DNA from: Alloalcanivorax balearicus MACL04
Lineage (GTDB): Bacteria; Pseudomonadota; Gammaproteobacteria; Pseudomonadales; Alcanivoracaceae
Assembly: GCF_025532145.1 (NCBI RefSeq)
Contig: NZ_ARXS01000023.1
Coordinates: forward strand, 1-64,000
Length of the DNA stretch: 64,000 nucleotides
Reading direction: 5' to 3'
The position numbers were made by a program, and so were the translations under genes. Each line of letters begins with the position of its first letter. Position 1 is the stretch's first letter. The notes beneath the pieces were generated by a model. It saw only the letters and a program-made list of their open reading frames with translations, searched no databases and was not told the DNA's origin. This document shows positions 44,464 to 53,484 of the stretch, piece after piece.

Positions 44464-45471
44464 ATGAACCACTTCCACGTGGCCCATCTGTGGGTTTCCG
44501 GACTGTTGCAGGCGTTCGAGAAAGTCGGCCTCGATACCCGGCAACTTGGCATAGGAATCCGCGAGATTCGTGAAGGGCAAATTATTGATGGTCACCATCT
44601 TGGCATCGAAGCCACCCGCACCCTGTGGCATCGTGCCAGTGCCATCAGCAATAACCCGCTGTTGGGCATTGACGTGGCTCGGAGGCAGAGCCCGCGCACC
44701 GGCGGCGTCCTGCTGCCCATCATGCTGCACAGCCCGACCGCGTTGCAGGCGTTGCGCCACATGGTGGACTACCAGCCCCTGCTCAGCGACAGCGGCCAGT
44801 ACCGGATCCTCCCCAGGGCCGCAAACCGGGTGGTACGCTGCGAATATGTTCCGGCACCGGGTGCCGTGCTGGTCTCCAACCAACAGGTGCTGTCCATTGT
44901 CACGCAAACGCTGGGACTGCTGCGCACGGTCACCAACCATCAGTTGGAGGTGCGGCGCTTCCTGGTGCCCGAAGGGATGGCGGCGGAACGTATCGGCCAG
45001 GCGCTGAACTGTCCCTGCCGGGCACATTCCGGGAACTTCTTTCTCGAAATCGACGGCGAGGCCATGGCGGCGCCGGTCAGCGAGCGGGACGAGCACCTCT
45101 ACCAGATCAATCTCAGTTACGCTGAAGGGCTGATTCGTGCCAAGCGCCGTCGGCAGACCTTCATCGATGGCATCAAGGAACTGATTGATGACGGCCAGCC
45201 CGCGCTCCGCACCATCGACGATGTGGCCCTGGCTCTGGGGTTGCACAAACGCGTGCTGCAACGTCACCTGCGTGAACACGACACCAGTTTTCGCCAGTTG
45301 AAGATCTCCGTGCTGAAGACCCGCACCCTGCAACGCATGATCGTTCAGGGCTGGCGTACCGATGCCGTCGCCGAGGAATTGGGTTACGCCGACCTCAGCA
45401 CCTTTCATCGCGCCTTCAAGAACTGGTTTGGTGTGTCACCCCGACGCTTCAGGGAACAGCCGCATGTGTAA
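44464..45471 (+). CDS. AraC-family regulator with arabinose_bd-type sensor
   Basis: 335 residues from ATG 44464 (AGGAG 7 bases upstream); the frame is open upstream into the divergent gene but that is a shadow. The OruR/ArgR-like sensor domain includes LGIDVARRQSPRTGGVLLP and MLHSPTALQALRHMVDYQPL. The C-terminal HTH pair is TIDDVALALGLHKRVLQRHL and AVAEELGYADLSTFHRAFKNWFG. 165 bp separate it from the dioxygenase gene, enough for a shared divergent operator, though I see no clear palindrome. Confidence 0.9.
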   Translation: MNHFHVAHLWVSGLLQAFEKVGLDTRQLGIGIREIREGQIIDGHHLGIEATRTLWHRASAISNNPLLGIDVARRQSPRTGGVLLPIMLHSPTALQALRHMVDYQPLLSDSGQYRILPRAANRVVRCEYVPAPGAVLVSNQQVLSIVTQTLGLLRTVTNHQLEVRRFLVPEGMAAERIGQALNCPCRAHSGNFFLEIDGEAMAAPVSERDEHLYQINLSYAEGLIRAKRRRQTFIDGIKELIDDGQPALRTIDDVALALGLHKRVLQRHLREHDTSFRQLKISVLKTRTLQRMIVQGWRTDAVAEELGYADLSTFHRAFKNWFGVSPRRFREQPHV

Positions 45472-45644
45472 AATCAAGTCAGGACAATGACTGTGTCATG
45501 ACGCCCCCGTGAAGCCCCCGGTGATTGCCAAGCCGGCCACAAACCTTGACTGCGTCACCAAACCATCACGTTGTTTTTATCGCCTGTTCTTATTCCGTTG
45601 CCAGTCTGCAAGCTCCTCTATTTTTATTCGCAGGATGCGCAACG

Positions 45645-47528
45645 ATGATGAAAACAACCTTACTGGCTGCCTTGCTGGGCGGTACCGTGGGACTGGCTCA
45701 GGCCGCCCCTTATCAATGGAATTATCCGGCGCCGATCAAAACGCCGGGCAGCAACGATAATGGCAAGGTGGTGCTGTTCGACGCCTCTCATGGTGGCACC
45801 GAGGGTAACGCGGACTGGGTGATCGATGGCGCCTTCTCCGATTTCGCCGATGCTCTGGTGGCCGAAGGCTACACGGTCCAGGAATATCGAGGCGTGGATA
45901 AAAACAGCGACGGCGTCATCCAGTTCGTGGACGATTACACCGACCCCGCCAGCGCCAACAGCGATGCCAACGAGGCGGTCATTACCTTCGCCGCCATCAG
46001 CCATGCCGATGTGCTGGTGCTGGCGGAAAGCAACCGTCCCTTCAGTCTGGCCGAGCTGCAGGCGCTGGAGGCTTTCGTCGCCGACGGCAAAGGCATTTTC
46101 TTTATCGCCGATCATTACAACGCCGACCGCAACCTGAACACCTGGGACAGCACCGAGGTGTTCAACGGCTACAATCGTTCCACCCTGGCCCAGTTCAACA
46201 TCGGTGGCGGCTATGGTGATCTGCGCAACCCTGGGAACCCCGGCAGCGGCTGGCTGGCGCAGAACTTCGGTATCCGCTTCCGCTTCAACGCCATCGATTG
46301 GCACAGTGGCGCCAGCGGCATCGAAGCCGCCAGTCAGGTGGAAGGCCTCACCACCGGTGTTGGCCCGGTCCTCATGGCCGGAGGCGCCACCCTGGCCATC
46401 ACCGACCCTAACCGGGCCAAGGGGCTGGTTTATTTTTCCGCCAGTGACAGTCCCAGCCGCTGGAACCATGCGGTGGACTCCGGCCTCTATTTCGGCGGTG
46501 AAGCGGAAGGCCCCTATGTCGCCATCGCCAAGTCCGGCCCCGGCAAGGCGGCCTTCATCGGCGATTCCAGCCCGATCGAGGATGCCTCGCCCAAGTACAA
46601 GCGGCAGGACAATGGCAACAGCAAGAGCACCTACCCGGGCTGGACCGATGCCGGCAACGCCGCCCAGCTCAGCATCAATCTGGTCGACTGGCTGGCCACC
46701 CCTGAAAGCTACAGCCAGTTCAACAGCAGCGCCCACCCCGCCGGTACCGCCACACCGACGCCCATGGCCGCCGAGGAAATGGACGACCCGGACAATGGTC
46801 AACCCTGGAGCAGCCCCTCCAGCGGCTACAATCCTTGGGATGCCAGCACCTTCGACTACGGCGCCTACGGTGCACCGGAAGGTCCGGGCGGTGACAGTGG
46901 TGGCGGCGGAGATGGTGGCGGAGATGGCGAAGCCATTAGTGTCAGCCAGGCACTGGCCCTGCCCGCCGGTAGCAGCGTTACCGTGGAAGGCACCATCACT
47001 CAGGCCATCAACGGCGAGTATGCTCTGGAAATCCAGGACCTGGACGGCACCGCCACTCTTTATGTGAAACTGGAAAGTCAGTACCGACAGGAATTCAGCC
47101 CGCAGAACGATCCCGCCCTGATCGGGCAAAGTCTGCGAGTCAGCGGTGAGCGGGATCTGTACATGGGCGAGGCCAGCATCGAATACGTCACGGATATGCA
47201 GTTGACGGACACCGGCGCCAACCCCTGCGGTGCCGATGCCGCCTCGGTGGAACAGGCCTATGCCGCCAGCCCGGGTACCCCGCTTACCGTGATCGGCGAG
47301 GTGATCAGCGGCGTCAACGATCCCTATGCGCTGGAGCTGGGAGACCTGAACAGCAACGCCACGGTCTACGTGAAACTGGAAGCGGATCAACGGGCCGAAT
47401 ACAGTCCCGCCAACAACCCGGCCATGATTGGCCAGACCCTTGAAGTCGTGGGTGTGCGGGATCTGTACATGAGCTACCCCAGCCTGGAATCGGTGAGCAG
47501 TCTCGGCATTATCAGCGACTGTCCGTAG
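45645..47528 (+). CDS. Secreted protein with GATase-like domain and two C-terminal OB-like repeats
   Basis: 627 residues from ATG 45645. Signal peptide LLAALLGGTVGLAQA. The N-terminal ~380 residues look like a flavodoxin/ThuA-type fold (KVVLFDASHGGTEGN; ADVLVLAESNRPF; GKGIFFIADHYNADRN). A Gly/Asp-rich linker (~430-447) leads to two ~90-residue repeats. Both repeats share VEG/VIGE, YALE, YVKLE and a PxxIGQxL...RDLYM pattern, like DUF6359/OB-fold domains. Asp-rich stretches (DKNSDGVIQ; DPDNGQPW) could bind calcium. Probably exported and acting on an extracellular polymer or nucleic acid; function unknown. Confidence 0.8.
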   Translation: MMKTTLLAALLGGTVGLAQAAPYQWNYPAPIKTPGSNDNGKVVLFDASHGGTEGNADWVIDGAFSDFADALVAEGYTVQEYRGVDKNSDGVIQFVDDYTDPASANSDANEAVITFAAISHADVLVLAESNRPFSLAELQALEAFVADGKGIFFIADHYNADRNLNTWDSTEVFNGYNRSTLAQFNIGGGYGDLRNPGNPGSGWLAQNFGIRFRFNAIDWHSGASGIEAASQVEGLTTGVGPVLMAGGATLAITDPNRAKGLVYFSASDSPSRWNHAVDSGLYFGGEAEGPYVAIAKSGPGKAAFIGDSSPIEDASPKYKRQDNGNSKSTYPGWTDAGNAAQLSINLVDWLATPESYSQFNSSAHPAGTATPTPMAAEEMDDPDNGQPWSSPSSGYNPWDASTFDYGAYGAPEGPGGDSGGGGDGGGDGEAISVSQALALPAGSSVTVEGTITQAINGEYALEIQDLDGTATLYVKLESQYRQEFSPQNDPALIGQSLRVSGERDLYMGEASIEYVTDMQLTDTGANPCGADAASVEQAYAASPGTPLTVIGEVISGVNDPYALELGDLNSNATVYVKLEADQRAEYSPANNPAMIGQTLEVVGVRDLYMSYPSLESVSSLGIISDCP

Positions 47529-47537
47529 CCCCGGTGT

Positions 47538-48185
47538 TTATCCACGCACTCCGATCAGCCTCAGATAAATCGCGGTGAATTCTTCGACCTTCTGTTCGAA
47601 GGCGGCGGCATCATCGGGCAGCTCTCGTGCGAAGCGGGTGAAAGTGGCGTTCATCACCCCCGCCAGCAACTCCGGGTCGGCCACCGGGTCGGCCCGCCCT
47701 TCCGCCACCAGCCGTTCGACATAATGGGCCATGCGCCGGGCCGGGCGACGCCGCATCTCGTCACGCATGGCACGCACTTCCTCATCCCCTTCCGCTTCAT
47801 GTTCCACCACCGTGAGCAGCGCCGCGTTGGCGGCATGGGCGGCAAGAAAAGCGCGGGTGGCGGCCCGCCCCAGCTCATAGGGGTCATCCATTCCGGGGAA
47901 TTCATGGGCGGCAAGAAATTCATCCCGTAACGCCGCGACAACTTCGAGGAAGGCCTCCCGCTTCGAAGCAAAGTAGGCATAGAACGCCGGCCGGGACACT
48001 TCGGCCTCGGCGGCGATGGCGCCGATGGAAGTGCCGCCGTACCCGGATCGGGCAAAGGCCCGTGCCGCCGCCTCCAGCAGCACCGTGCGCATGCGATGCT
48101 CCTCGCCAGCCCGTCGCTGACGCGCCGCCGCCCAGGCCGGCTGATTCTTCCCGCAAGCCGGTTCCGCGGCATGATCCGACATCAT
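47538..48185 (-). CDS. TetR-family repressor
   Basis: 215 residues. The HTH is plain (GYGGTSIGAIAAEAEVSRPAFYAYFASK is the conserved region around residues 50-77). The ligand domain is all-helical. It overlaps the acyl-CoA ligase gene by 4 bp and is the last gene of the carboxylase-ligase-tetR unit, so it probably autoregulates through the palindrome at 53245-53260. The ligand is likely an acyl-CoA or its acid; inference. Confidence 0.92.
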   Translation of the reverse strand: MMSDHAAEPACGKNQPAWAAARQRRAGEEHRMRTVLLEAAARAFARSGYGGTSIGAIAAEAEVSRPAFYAYFASKREAFLEVVAALRDEFLAAHEFPGMDDPYELGRAATRAFLAAHAANAALLTVVEHEAEGDEEVRAMRDEMRRRPARRMAHYVERLVAEGRADPVADPELLAGVMNATFTRFARELPDDAAAFEQKVEEFTAIYLRLIGVRG

Positions 48186-49906
48186 TGTGGCTCCCGTCCC
48201 AGTTCCTTGAGGATCCGCGCGCGCAACTTGTACTTCTCGATTTTATTGGTGGGGGTACGCGGAATCTCATCGATCAGCCGAATGTGACGCGGCCGCATGT
48301 ATTTGGGCATGGTCTCCGCGGCGAAATCGTGCAATGCCTGCTCGCTCAGCCGCGCACCCTCCTCCACCGTCACATAAGCCACCACATCGTCCTCATCGCC
48401 CTCGCTGCTGGCGATGGCGAACACCGCGGCCAGGGCCACGGAGGCATGTTGATTGAGCAAATCCTCCACCTGGAATGACGACAGGTTTTCGCCGCGCACC
48501 CGGATCCGGTCACCGAGCCGATCCAGGAAGGCGAACATGCCGTCTTCCAGCTGCATCGCCGCGTCGCCGGTATGGAACCACAGGTTGCGCCAGGCCGCGA
48601 CGGTGGCCTCCGGCTTACCCAGATACTCGCTCATGATCAGCCCCGGCAGCTTTGGACGCACCGCCAGTTGACCCGGTTCGCCGGGGCCGCACCGCTGATC
48701 CTGTTGATCCAGTACCGCCACGTCCATAAACGGCGCCGGGTGTCCCATCAACCGCCTGGGCCGGTCCTCGCCGCCGGGCAGGACCGCCATGCCCGCCGCC
48801 GCCGCCCGCTGTTTGACCTCCTCGTGGGAACGGCCCCGGTACAACTCCGCGGGCGTGCCCTCGCCTTCCGCGGTCTCCTCGAAAAGCAAGCCGAGGGGCG
48901 AGCCCGATTCGGTTTGCCCGAACCCGGCGGTGACGAAATCAAGCCCGAACCGGCGCGCCACCAGAGCATGATGCTCGGGCAACGGCTGCATATGCACCTT
49001 GTTCAAGGTATTGCGCCGGTCATCCGGCCCTTCCGGCGCCTTGGTCAGCCACGGGATCATCACATCCAGCAGGATCGCCGTGGTCGCTCCCCGGGAGGCA
49101 ACGCGTTTCCAGAAATCACCGGGGCTGAAACGGTTCCATACCGCCACCTCACAGCCCACCCAGGCGGCACGCGCCACATTGGCGATGGCGCCACCGACGT
49201 GATACATGGGCAGATCGTTGTAGACCACATCGTCCGGAGTCAGCGGTTGCCGCAGTTTGAAGGTGTACTGCGCCATCCAGCGATACGGCTGCAGCACGCC
49301 CTTGGCCGGTCCGGTGGTGCCGGAGGTATAGACCACGTTGGCCGGATCATCAAAGGACACGGTAATGTCCGGCCGCCCGGCCGGCGCGATGAGTGCCCCC
49401 CAGGGCAACTCGGCGAAACGGCTATCGACCTCGTCACGGTTATTCACATGATCGTGAGCACCGGCCGGCGGATCGTAGACGATCACCGAGGGCGCCGCCG
49501 CCAGATCACCGGCGACCTGGTTGACCGCGCTCAGCAGGGCCGGATCAGTCAGCAACAGTTTCGGCGCGGTGTCATTGAGCTGGTACGAAAGCAACCGCCC
49601 GGTGTAGCTGAAGTTCACCGGACAGTACACGGCACCGGCCTTCCAGATACTGAACATCATCAGCGCGCTCACCATGGGATTCAGGGTGAAGACACTGACC
49701 CGGTCTCCCTTGCCAATGCCGAGCGCGGCGAGGTTACCGGCAATGTGGTCGGTACGTTCGCCGAAGTCGGCGTATGTGAGGGTGACGCCGTCCTCGCCGT
49801 AATGGAAGAACGCTCTTTCCCCGGCCACCTTCGCCCAGTGATCGAGCCGTTCGGTAATGATTTCGCCGTCTTCCCGCAGCAGGGCGGTCAGTTCCGTCTC
49901 ATTCAT
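48182..49906 (-). CDS. AMP-forming acyl-CoA ligase, CaiC-like
   Basis: 574 residues. P-loop VVYTSGTTGPAKGVLQPY, GFGQTESGSPLG, WFHTGDAAMQLEDG, LGDRIRVRGENLSSFQVED, and C-terminal RTPTNKIEKYKLR with the catalytic Lys. Nearest look is crotonobetaine/carnitine-CoA ligase-type proteins. Lies 73 bp downstream of the fused acyl-CoA carboxylase, so it may make the acyl-CoA that is then carboxylated. Substrate unknown. Confidence 0.93.
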   Translation of the reverse strand: MNETELTALLREDGEIITERLDHWAKVAGERAFFHYGEDGVTLTYADFGERTDHIAGNLAALGIGKGDRVSVFTLNPMVSALMMFSIWKAGAVYCPVNFSYTGRLLSYQLNDTAPKLLLTDPALLSAVNQVAGDLAAAPSVIVYDPPAGAHDHVNNRDEVDSRFAELPWGALIAPAGRPDITVSFDDPANVVYTSGTTGPAKGVLQPYRWMAQYTFKLRQPLTPDDVVYNDLPMYHVGGAIANVARAAWVGCEVAVWNRFSPGDFWKRVASRGATTAILLDVMIPWLTKAPEGPDDRRNTLNKVHMQPLPEHHALVARRFGLDFVTAGFGQTESGSPLGLLFEETAEGEGTPAELYRGRSHEEVKQRAAAAGMAVLPGGEDRPRRLMGHPAPFMDVAVLDQQDQRCGPGEPGQLAVRPKLPGLIMSEYLGKPEATVAAWRNLWFHTGDAAMQLEDGMFAFLDRLGDRIRVRGENLSSFQVEDLLNQHASVALAAVFAIASSEGDEDDVVAYVTVEEGARLSEQALHDFAAETMPKYMRPRHIRLIDEIPRTPTNKIEKYKLRARILKELGREPQ

Positions 49907-49979
49907 TGTGGTTTCTCTCCCGAATCAAAGTCTGATTTGTTGTTATTTCGCCGTTTTTATTGTGCCCTTGTTTTTGTGA

Positions 49980-52900
49980 TCAGGGCCGCGTCCCAAACGC
50001 CGGCGGCCCAACCTGCTCGGGCAGCAATCGATAAGCATCGCGTACCCAATCACACAGCAAGGCGCGGCTGTCACGGGGGTCAATGAGGTCCTGGGCGCCA
50101 AAGTGCTCGGCGGTTCGGAACGGAGACGAAATCGCCTTCAGCTCCGCGGCGATTTCGGCAATGGTGGCGGCCGGATCATCGCTGGCTTCGATCTGAGCGC
50201 GGAACGCCGCCTCGATGCCACCCTGAACCGGGAGCGATCCCCAATCGCCTGACGGCCATGACCAACTGCGGCTGGCGCGGTGACGATTGATGATGCCGGC
50301 GCCGCCGACGCCGTAGACGCGGCGCAGAATGATCTCGGCCTGCGGTACCCGCGCCTGATAGACGGCGGCGATCGCCCGCGCTCCCGCACGGATAGTGGCG
50401 CGGCGCTCCGCCACCGAACCGATGGTCATGCCCGCCTGATCGGTGAGACTGACAATTGGCAAATGGAAAGTCTCGCACAGGTCCACCAGGCGGCCCACCG
50501 CCTGTGCGCCTTCCACCGACATGGTCGCGCCCCGCATCGGATCCGACGCGATCACACCGACCGGGTGCCCGTCCAGCCGCGCCAGAGCGGTGACGATACC
50601 GTCCCCGTACTCGGCATAGGTGAACACGGAGCCGGCATCGAAGATAGCTTCCAGAATCGGCCCGATGGCGTACGGGTGCCTCGGGTTGCGCGGGATCGCA
50701 CTCAGCAGCGACGTCTCCCGACGATCCACCGGATCCGCCGACGCCACCACCGGGGGAGTCTCGAAGGCGCTGGCGGGCAAATATCCCAGGAACGTCCGGA
50801 TTACCGCGAAGGCAGCGGCCTCATCGGGCACGATCCGTTCCACCGAGCCGGTACCGCGATGTATATCGGCGCCACCAAGCTCCTCCTTGGTAAGGTCCTC
50901 GCCCGTGCCACCACGCACCACCGGCGGGCCCGCGGTGAACAGCTGCCCCAGCCCTTCGACCATCACCGCCAGATGCGACATCACCAGACGCGCCGCTCCC
51001 AGCCCCACCGTCGGCCCCAGGCACGCCGCCGCCACCGGCACCAGGGAGAGGTTGTCCACCACCGCGTCCCAGGCCGGGTTGACCGGAATGTAAGTGAAGC
51101 CATTCTCGCGCGCCGTCTTGACACTGCCGCCGCCACTGGCGCCATCGAGCAGACGCACCACCGGCAGACGCATCTCGCGCGCGTAGCGCTCGGCATAGAT
51201 CTGCTTGTCGTGGATCGCGGCATCGCCGGAACCACCGCGCACGGTGAAGTCGTCCACGCCGAGCACCACCTTGCGGCCGGCCACCGCCGCTGTCCCGGCG
51301 ACGAAGTTGGCCGGCAGGATACGTTCGGCGTGCCCACCTTTGTAGTCCGCGAAACCGGTCAGGGCACCGATCTCACGGAAACTGTCCGGATCGGCCAGCG
51401 CGGTGATGCGCTCCCGCGCCGTCAACTTGCCCGCCGCCCGTTGCCGTTCGACTTTCGCCGTGCCGCCCATGGCCTCGGCGAGTTGGCGACGGCGTTCGAT
51501 CTCCGCCACCTCCGCCGACCAGTCTTCCCCGGCGGCCTCGGCGGCGGGGTCATCGGCATGGTCCACGGCGCTGCCATAAGCAAGCAGATCACCCTCGTCA
51601 ACGAAGTCGCCCACCGCCGCAACCACCGCGTCCACACGCATGGATTCCGTGGCGCGGACCACATGTTCCATCTTCATCGCCTCGACCACCAGAAGCGGCG
51701 CCCCCGCCGCGACCACATCACCGACGGCCACCTCGACACTCAGCAGCACACCTCCCAGGGGCGAGCGGGCGACGCTGGCGCCTTCCGGCGCCCTGGGCCC
51801 GGCGTTGCCGCCCTCCTCCGCCTTCACTGCCGTCGGCAGGTGGTGCCCGGGTCGCCGATGCTCAAGCAGTGCCGGAAGGTGCGTATCCAGATACCCGGTA
51901 TCGAACCGTCCCCGCGCGAAATCCGGCTCGGTGAGAATGCCATGCAGCAAGCCCAGGTTGGTGGGAACCCCGGTGATTCCGAATTCCGCCAGCGCCGCGG
52001 CGGTTCTCCGTAGGGCGCCGCTAAAATCCTCGGCATGACCGATGACCTTGGCGATCAGGGAGTCGTAGCGGGGACTGACGCGGTAACCCTCATAGCCATA
52101 GGTATCCACACGCAAGCCCGGACCGGAGGGCAAGGTAAAGGTGTCGATCACACCGCTGCCCGGTCGCGGCGCGCCCTCGGCGTCCAGCGTTTCCAGATTG
52201 ACCCGGGCCTGGATCGCGAACCCTCGCGGCACCGGCGGTTCCGCCAGGCCGATATCCGTCAACTGCGCTCCACTCGCGATGCGCAGCTGAGCCACCACCA
52301 GGTCGACCCCGGTCACTTGTTCGGTGATGGTATGTTCCACCTGCAATCGCGGATTGGCCTCCATGAAGAACACCTCATCACCGTCGACAAGGAATTCGAA
52401 GGTTCCCAGACCGCGATACTTCAACGCCCTGGCGAGTTGGAGCGCCGCGTCGATGATGCGGTCACGCTGGCCGGCTTCGAGCGCGGGACTCGGCGCGATT
52501 TCGATGAGTTTCTGATGGCGGCGCTGGATACTGCAGTCGCGCTCACCCAGATGTTGGACGCTGACACCGTCCCCCACCACCTGGATCTCGATATGACGGG
52601 GGTTACGGGCCAGACGCTCGACGTACAGGGCATCATTGCCGAAAGCCTGTCCGGCCTCGGACCGGCACCGTTCGAACGCGGCGGGCAATTCGCTGCGATC
52701 GGTGACCGCGCGCATGCCGCGCCCGCCGCCGCCGGCCAGCGCTTTGATCATCACCACTCCATGCTCATCGGCAAACGCCTCCGCCTCGGCCAGCGTGGTG
52801 GCGCCGGTGGTGCCGGGCATGACGGCAACGCCCTGCTCCATCGCGAAGGCCCTCGCCCGTGCCTTGTCTCCGAGCATGCTCAGGGTATCGGCGCTCGGGC

Positions 52901-53228
52901 CGACGAAGACCACTCCGGCCTCGGCGCAACGGTGGGCGAAATCCGCGTTCTCACTGAGAAACCCGTAGCCCGGATGAATCGCGCCACAACCGGATGAGAC
53001 AGCGGCTTCGATTAGGGCAGCGGCATCCAGATAGGCAGCCACCCCGGTTCCCGGCAGCGCTACCGCTTGGTCGGCACGATGAACATGCAACGCATCTTTG
53101 TCGTCCTCCGGGAAGACCGCGACGGCCCGCCCGCCCATCTCATGAATCGCCCGGATGATACGTACGGCGATCTCTCCACGATTGGCCACCAGCACGCTGG
53201 TCACGCCATGGTCTGTGGTCCCGGCCAT
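49980..53228 (-). CDS. Single-chain biotin-dependent acyl-CoA carboxylase
   Basis: About 1082 residues from ATG 53228 (AGAGG 5 bases before; GTG 53234 is less likely). Biotin carboxylase is at ~10-450 (SVLVANRGEIAVRIIRA; KALAGGGGRGMRAV; MEANPRLQVEHTITEQVTG). A biotinyl domain follows with VEAMKMEHVV, in which Lys519 is the biotin site. The carboxyltransferase is at ~580-1080 (ASGGGSVKTARENGFTY; VGVIASDPMRGATMS; SLTDQAGMTIGS). All three activities on one chain resemble the long-chain acyl-CoA carboxylase (LCC) type rather than separate AccA/B/C/D. Substrate unknown; the downstream ligase suggests an organic acid-derived CoA. Confidence 0.92.
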   Translation of the reverse strand: MAGTTDHGVTSVLVANRGEIAVRIIRAIHEMGGRAVAVFPEDDKDALHVHRADQAVALPGTGVAAYLDAAALIEAAVSSGCGAIHPGYGFLSENADFAHRCAEAGVVFVGPSADTLSMLGDKARARAFAMEQGVAVMPGTTGATTLAEAEAFADEHGVVMIKALAGGGGRGMRAVTDRSELPAAFERCRSEAGQAFGNDALYVERLARNPRHIEIQVVGDGVSVQHLGERDCSIQRRHQKLIEIAPSPALEAGQRDRIIDAALQLARALKYRGLGTFEFLVDGDEVFFMEANPRLQVEHTITEQVTGVDLVVAQLRIASGAQLTDIGLAEPPVPRGFAIQARVNLETLDAEGAPRPGSGVIDTFTLPSGPGLRVDTYGYEGYRVSPRYDSLIAKVIGHAEDFSGALRRTAAALAEFGITGVPTNLGLLHGILTEPDFARGRFDTGYLDTHLPALLEHRRPGHHLPTAVKAEEGGNAGPRAPEGASVARSPLGGVLLSVEVAVGDVVAAGAPLLVVEAMKMEHVVRATESMRVDAVVAAVGDFVDEGDLLAYGSAVDHADDPAAEAAGEDWSAEVAEIERRRQLAEAMGGTAKVERQRAAGKLTARERITALADPDSFREIGALTGFADYKGGHAERILPANFVAGTAAVAGRKVVLGVDDFTVRGGSGDAAIHDKQIYAERYAREMRLPVVRLLDGASGGGSVKTARENGFTYIPVNPAWDAVVDNLSLVPVAAACLGPTVGLGAARLVMSHLAVMVEGLGQLFTAGPPVVRGGTGEDLTKEELGGADIHRGTGSVERIVPDEAAAFAVIRTFLGYLPASAFETPPVVASADPVDRRETSLLSAIPRNPRHPYAIGPILEAIFDAGSVFTYAEYGDGIVTALARLDGHPVGVIASDPMRGATMSVEGAQAVGRLVDLCETFHLPIVSLTDQAGMTIGSVAERRATIRAGARAIAAVYQARVPQAEIILRRVYGVGGAGIINRHRASRSWSWPSGDWGSLPVQGGIEAAFRAQIEASDDPAATIAEIAAELKAISSPFRTAEHFGAQDLIDPRDSRALLCDWVRDAYRLLPEQVGPPAFGTRP

Positions 53229-53244
53229 GAACACCTCTTTATTG

Positions 53245-53293
53245 TTGACATTAGTGTCAAAGGACTATGCGGGGCGCCCGTTTAATGCGTCAA
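53245..53293 (-). promoter_or_regulatory. Promoter and palindromic operator of the carboxylase operon
   Basis: On the minus strand, TTGACG (53293-53288) and CATAGT (53269-53264) are separated by 18 bases and resemble -35 and -10 boxes. Directly downstream lies a perfect palindrome, TTGACA-N4-TGTCAA (53260-53245), 16 bases before the ATG. A palindrome at the transcription start is the expected place for a TetR repressor to bind. The tetR gene is the last of the same operon. Sequence is seen; binding is inferred. Confidence 0.6.
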
Positions 53294-53484
53294 GTCCTTT
53301 TACGTTTTTCATGGTTCTTATGACCGGCTCTTCCCGGTTGGCCAAAAGCGTGCTGTTTTCCCGGACATCGGAGCGGTTCCGCCGTGTACAACGACCTCTT
53401 CGGGCGTTACATCTTTACCTTCCAGACTCTCACCCCGGACTCTCACCGCGGCCGCAGAGCCGCCGGACAACAGGAACTCCGACC

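Noticed and set aside
45660..47390. 576-codon antisense frame opposite the secreted protein
   Set aside because: Antisense shadow of a high-GC gene; no domain or ribosome site.
48572..52013. Two >500-codon plus-strand frames opposite the ligase and carboxylase
   Set aside because: Arg/His-rich shadows of genes with intact catalytic motifs.
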